The notes below the pieces were generated by a model, which saw only the letters and a program-made list of their open reading frames with translations, made no database searches and had not been told where the DNA came from. DNA of 6,029 nucleotides, from the NCBI GenBank assembly GCA_001779955.1, contig MFES01000018.1:4131-10159 (forward strand), given 5' to 3'. Positions 4,709-6,029 of this stretch are shown here, piece after piece; position 1 is the stretch's first letter, and the number at the start of each line of letters is the position of its first letter. Source of the stretch: Candidatus Doudnabacteria bacterium RIFCSPHIGHO2_02_FULL_46_11. GTDB taxonomy: Bacteria > Patescibacteriota > Doudnabacteria > UBA920 > 2-02-FULL-46-11. Position numbers and translations under genes: made by a program.

Positions 4709-4996
4709 CTAAGCAGCTCTTTCTTGATCGTGATCTTCTGCACGCCAGGCTACTATTCTGCCTCTACCTTTACGCGAATCTGGCCTTTGGTCACGTCTCG
4801 AATCCCTGCCAAAATTCCTGCGAAGTTCTGGCAGTCTGCCTTCAGGAACAAGTGGTTGTGCCAAAGCATCACGTTCCCTTTCTAATCTGGCCTCTTCACT
4901 GGCCTTTTCCTTTTGATCAGAAATACGCTCAATTTTGCCACCTTGGGCCTCTAAACTTCCAGAGACTGTGCGTAGGTTTCTTTCCGTATAACGCAT
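4709..4996 (-). CDS. Small, highly charged hypothetical protein
   Basis: The frame encodes 95 residues from ATG 4996 to TAG 4709. I do not recognise it. Residues 20-47 (GGKIERISDQKEKASEEARL and on) look like one charged helix or short coiled coil. The C-terminal 35 residues are very rich in Arg and Asp (RRNFGRDSRRDQRPDSRKGRGR), likely disordered and possibly nucleic-acid binding. There is no Cys or membrane segment. The surroundings support a real transcript: perfect -10 promoter at 5108-5136, structured leader, and terminator beginning 11 bases after the stop. No clear Shine-Dalgarno sequence precedes the ATG; GAGGGG is about 20 bases upstream, inside a stem. The second half overlaps another minus-strand frame (4753-4869) that reads more like an ordinary protein, so the C-terminus may be mis-framed or the region may encode two products. 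Confidence 0.55.
   Translation of the reverse strand: MRYTERNLRTVSGSLEAQGGKIERISDQKEKASEEARLERERDALAQPLVPEGRLPELRRNFGRDSRRDQRPDSRKGRGRIVAWRAEDHDQERAA
4753..4869 (-). CDS. Possible overlapping 38-residue ORF, or the shifted C-terminus of the gene at 4709-4996
   Basis: In the +1 frame relative to the longer gene, ATG 4869 to TAG 4753 encodes 38 residues with a balanced composition ending QNFAGILAGIRDVTKGQIRV and KVEAE. This contains plausible helix and strand segments, in contrast to the Arg/Asp-rich reading of the same bases in the longer frame. AGGG lies 6 bases before the ATG and could serve as Shine-Dalgarno sequence. It might be an independent small protein, or the true C-terminus after a frameshift. 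It is short and could be chance. Confidence 0.3.
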   Translation of the reverse strand: MLWHNHLFLKADCQNFAGILAGIRDVTKGQIRVKVEAE

Positions 4997-5101
4997 ATTA
5001 AATTGTATTTTTGTTTCCCCTCACACCTCAGTGTAAGTCAGGTATGAGGATTAATCCGCACGCCAAAGTTCTGTAGGAAGTTGTTGGTGTGCGGGGACCT
5101 T
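4997..5101 (-). promoter_or_regulatory. Structured 5' leader of the gene at 4709-4996
   Basis: The promoter at 5108-5136 predicts a leader of about 105 bases. It contains two 10-11-bp inverted repeats: CCGCACGCCAA with TTGGTGTGCGG (5056-5066 and 5084-5094) and CCTCACACCT with AGGTATGAGG (5019-5028 and 5040-5049). On the minus strand the second is a complete stem using one G-U pair, and the first has one A-C mismatch; on the plus strand the reverse holds. A 22-base A/T-rich stretch separates the last stem from the ATG. I cannot match it to a known riboswitch or ribosomal-protein leader. Confidence 0.5.
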
Positions 5102-5107
5102 TTATAT

Positions 5108-5136
5108 ATTATAGCAAATATTGAAAAGTTTTGCAA
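5108..5136 (-). promoter_or_regulatory. Strong sigma-70-type promoter for the gene at 4709-4996
   Basis: Minus strand: -35 TTGCAA (5136-5131), 17-base spacer, -10 TATAAT (5113-5108, perfect), preceded by TGC, an extended -10. It lies between the terminator of the upstream gene and the structured leader. Confidence 0.82.
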
Positions 5137-5153
5137 ATGCCAAAATGCAGAAA

Positions 5154-5178
5154 CGGACGCCCTGGATCAGGACGTCCG
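5154..5178 (-). terminator. Intrinsic terminator of the gene at 5197-5475
   Basis: CGGACG-T-CCTG and CAGG-G-CGTCCG on the minus strand form an 11-bp stem with one G-U pair and a 3-base loop, followed by TTTCTGCATTTT. It begins 18 bases after the stop codon. The G-U pair exists only in the minus-strand transcript (the plus strand would have a C-A mismatch), which fixes the direction. Confidence 0.82.
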
Positions 5179-5196
5179 CTCGTCTACGTATGTACG

Positions 5197-5475
5197 TTAC
5201 CGTGCCGCCCGCAGGCGCTCTTGCCAGTCTGGCGTCCGGGCCAAGACCCAGATAGCGTGCATTTCTTGGAGGCACGCCGACGCTGACAGCGGCAAAATCT
5301 CGCCGGGCCGGGCGTCGTCGAACCTCTTGCCTCCCCGCTCCGCGGCGTAGTTTTGCTTCAGCAGCTTGTAAGCGAGCCCTAACTCATCGGGCTCAGCGAA
5401 GCCGTGCTGAATGTAGGCGCTGTTGACTGAAGCGAGGAAAACTCGAACGCTGCGCACTGTGTTGATTAATATCAT
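5197..5475 (-). CDS. Orphan 92-residue hypothetical protein with strong expression signals
   Basis: ATG 5475 to TAA 5197. I do not recognise the family. The sequence begins MILINTVRSVRVFLASVNSA, an amphipathic or mildly hydrophobic segment without a convincing membrane helix, then EPDELGLAYKLLKQNYAAE (28-46), likely helical, and TPDWQERLRAA near the end. There is a single Cys (68). The start is supported by AAGGGGG (5486-5480) four bases upstream. A near-consensus promoter at 5506-5534 gives a leader of only about 24 bases, and an 11-bp terminator follows, so this is a self-contained, probably well-expressed transcript. The coding bases are more GC-rich than its flanks. It could be a small regulator or structural protein; nothing in the sequence decides. 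Confidence 0.68.
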   Translation of the reverse strand: MILINTVRSVRVFLASVNSAYIQHGFAEPDELGLAYKLLKQNYAAERGGKRFDDARPGEILPLSASACLQEMHAIWVLARTPDWQERLRAAR

Positions 5476-5505
5476 CGTTCCCCCTTCAAAATGGACGGTT
5501 TTGAT

Positions 5506-5534
5506 ATTATGCGCTAAAAATTTGCTTGCGTCAA
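5506..5534 (-). promoter_or_regulatory. Near-consensus sigma-70 promoter for the gene at 5197-5475
   Basis: Minus strand: -35 TTGACG (5534-5529), 17-base spacer, -10 CATAAT (5511-5506). Each box differs from consensus at one base. The predicted start is near 5499. Confidence 0.87.
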
Positions 5535-5691
5535 TAACTTGTAAATACTGCCCTTAGAATACCAATTTCGGCATTTCAAGGGTGTTACCGATGTATCTCA
5601 TCTTGTTCATAACTGATGTATGATGGTTTCTTACCAATAATCAGTCTATACTTAAATTATTCTGGCACACCCCACGGAAATGGAGGCAACA
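5535..5691. other. AT-rich gap between Patescibacteria-like and Gemmatimonadota-like sequence
   Basis: No gene is visible in this gap. GATGTAT occurs twice 25 bases apart (5590-5596 and 5615-5621), and TATACT at 5647-5652 could be a -10 box for the TonB gene, with no good -35. The Shine-Dalgarno sequence GGAGG (5682-5686) precedes the ATG at 5692. Any junction between two genomes would be in this stretch. Confidence 0.5.
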
Positions 5692-6029
5692 ATGACACGC
5701 TCACGAGGCTTCGAAACTGCCAATGACCGCTTCAAGCGGGGCTTCGGCAACTGGTTCTGGGGTTCGGTCACGGCTGCGGCTGTACTCCACTTCCTGCTCT
5801 TCGCCTTTTTCCCGACGATGACGTCGGCGGACATTTCGATCTCAAGTGACGAGATGACCGGAATCGAGATTCCGAACGAGATCAAGATCCCGCCGCCGCC
5901 GCAGCAAATCGCGCGGCCAGCCACGCCGGTGATCAGCGCCACGGCGATCGACGACGATATCACGATCGCGCCGACCACGTTCGAGCAGAATCCGATCTCG
6001 AACCTGCCGCCGCCCCCGACCAATACCAC
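5692..6029 (+). CDS. N-terminus of a TonB-type energy transducer (partial, runs off the window)
   Basis: The frame opens at ATG 5692, five bases after GGAGG, and remains open for 112 codons to the window edge. A basic N-terminal tail (MTRSRGFETANDRFKRGF) leads into one membrane helix at about residues 21-41 (WFWGSVTAAAVLHFLLFAFF). The exterior part has proline-rich segments, IPPPPQQ (66-72) and PPPP (106-109), as in TonB, which spans the inner membrane and transmits proton-motive force to outer-membrane receptors. The C-terminal TonB domain would lie beyond the window. Sequence details (the FGNWFWGS start, the DDDITIAPTTFEQNP motif) recall Gemmatimonadota TonB proteins, from memory. Codons strongly prefer G or C at the third position (CCG, ATC, GCG, ACG), unlike the genes before 5200. 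The opposite-strand open frame is a shadow. Confidence 0.82.
   Translation, partial: MTRSRGFETANDRFKRGFGNWFWGSVTAAAVLHFLLFAFFPTMTSADISISSDEMTGIEIPNEIKIPPPPQQIARPATPVISATAIDDDITIAPTTFEQNPISNLPPPPTNT

Noticed and set aside
5652..6029. Open frame of 125 codons on the minus strand at the right edge
   Set aside because: It is the antisense of the TonB gene, which has a clear Shine-Dalgarno sequence, membrane helix and family motifs on the plus strand.
1..6029. CRISPR array, prophage attachment site or insertion sequence
   Set aside because: No regularly spaced repeats, cas or transposase genes, integrase or tRNA gene are present in the window.

Overview
Most of this window (about 1-5534) reads like a Patescibacteria (Candidate Phyla Radiation) chromosome. 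The genes are short or medium length and mostly on the minus strand. They include an endonuclease Q (EndoQ) homologue, a DUF378 two-helix membrane protein, a ribbon-helix-helix/nucleotidyltransferase-like fusion, and a single-pass membrane protein with an N-terminal helical module and a TolB-like exterior, all of which I associate with that group. This assignment is inference from protein style, not from a marker gene. The last 338 bases look different: G/C-ending codons and the start of a TonB-type energy transducer most like Gemmatimonadota proteins. Patescibacteria do not normally have an outer membrane or TonB, so there may be a genome or assembly junction between about 5535 and 5691.

Layout. 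1-169 (-): start of an unidentified membrane-anchored protein. 216-1490 (-): EndoQ, a DNA repair nuclease. 1488-1612: a structured element whose terminal stem includes the EndoQ start codon, preceded by an extended -10 promoter and the terminator of the next gene. 1676-2476 (-): DNA-binding ribbon-helix-helix domain fused to a degenerate nucleotidyltransferase fold, with tandem promoters and an inverted repeat that could be its own operator. 2664-2798 (+): structured leader. 2799-3053 (+): DUF378 protein. 3073-3105: bidirectional terminator. 3104-4387 (-): TM protein with partial beta-propeller. 4386-4563: a second structured element ending on a start codon. 4597-4625: strong promoter. 4627-4698: large terminator. 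4709-4996 (-): small charged protein, with a 38-residue overlapping frame. 4997-5101: structured leader. 5108-5136: strong promoter. 5154-5178: terminator. 5197-5475 (-): orphan 92-residue protein. 5506-5534: strong promoter. 5692-6029 (+): TonB N-terminus.

The genes do not form one operon. Almost every one has its own promoter and terminator, packed end to end. The most unusual feature is regulatory: two unrelated genes (EndoQ and the propeller protein) have long leaders whose 5' part is complementary to the sequence covering the start codon, with the same terminal sequence ATCCCGTA/TACGGGAT. Neither has a well-placed Shine-Dalgarno sequence, whereas the three genes at 2476, 2799 and 5475 have good ones. 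This suggests a family of start-codon-masking leader RNAs or a mobile palindromic element adopted as a leader.
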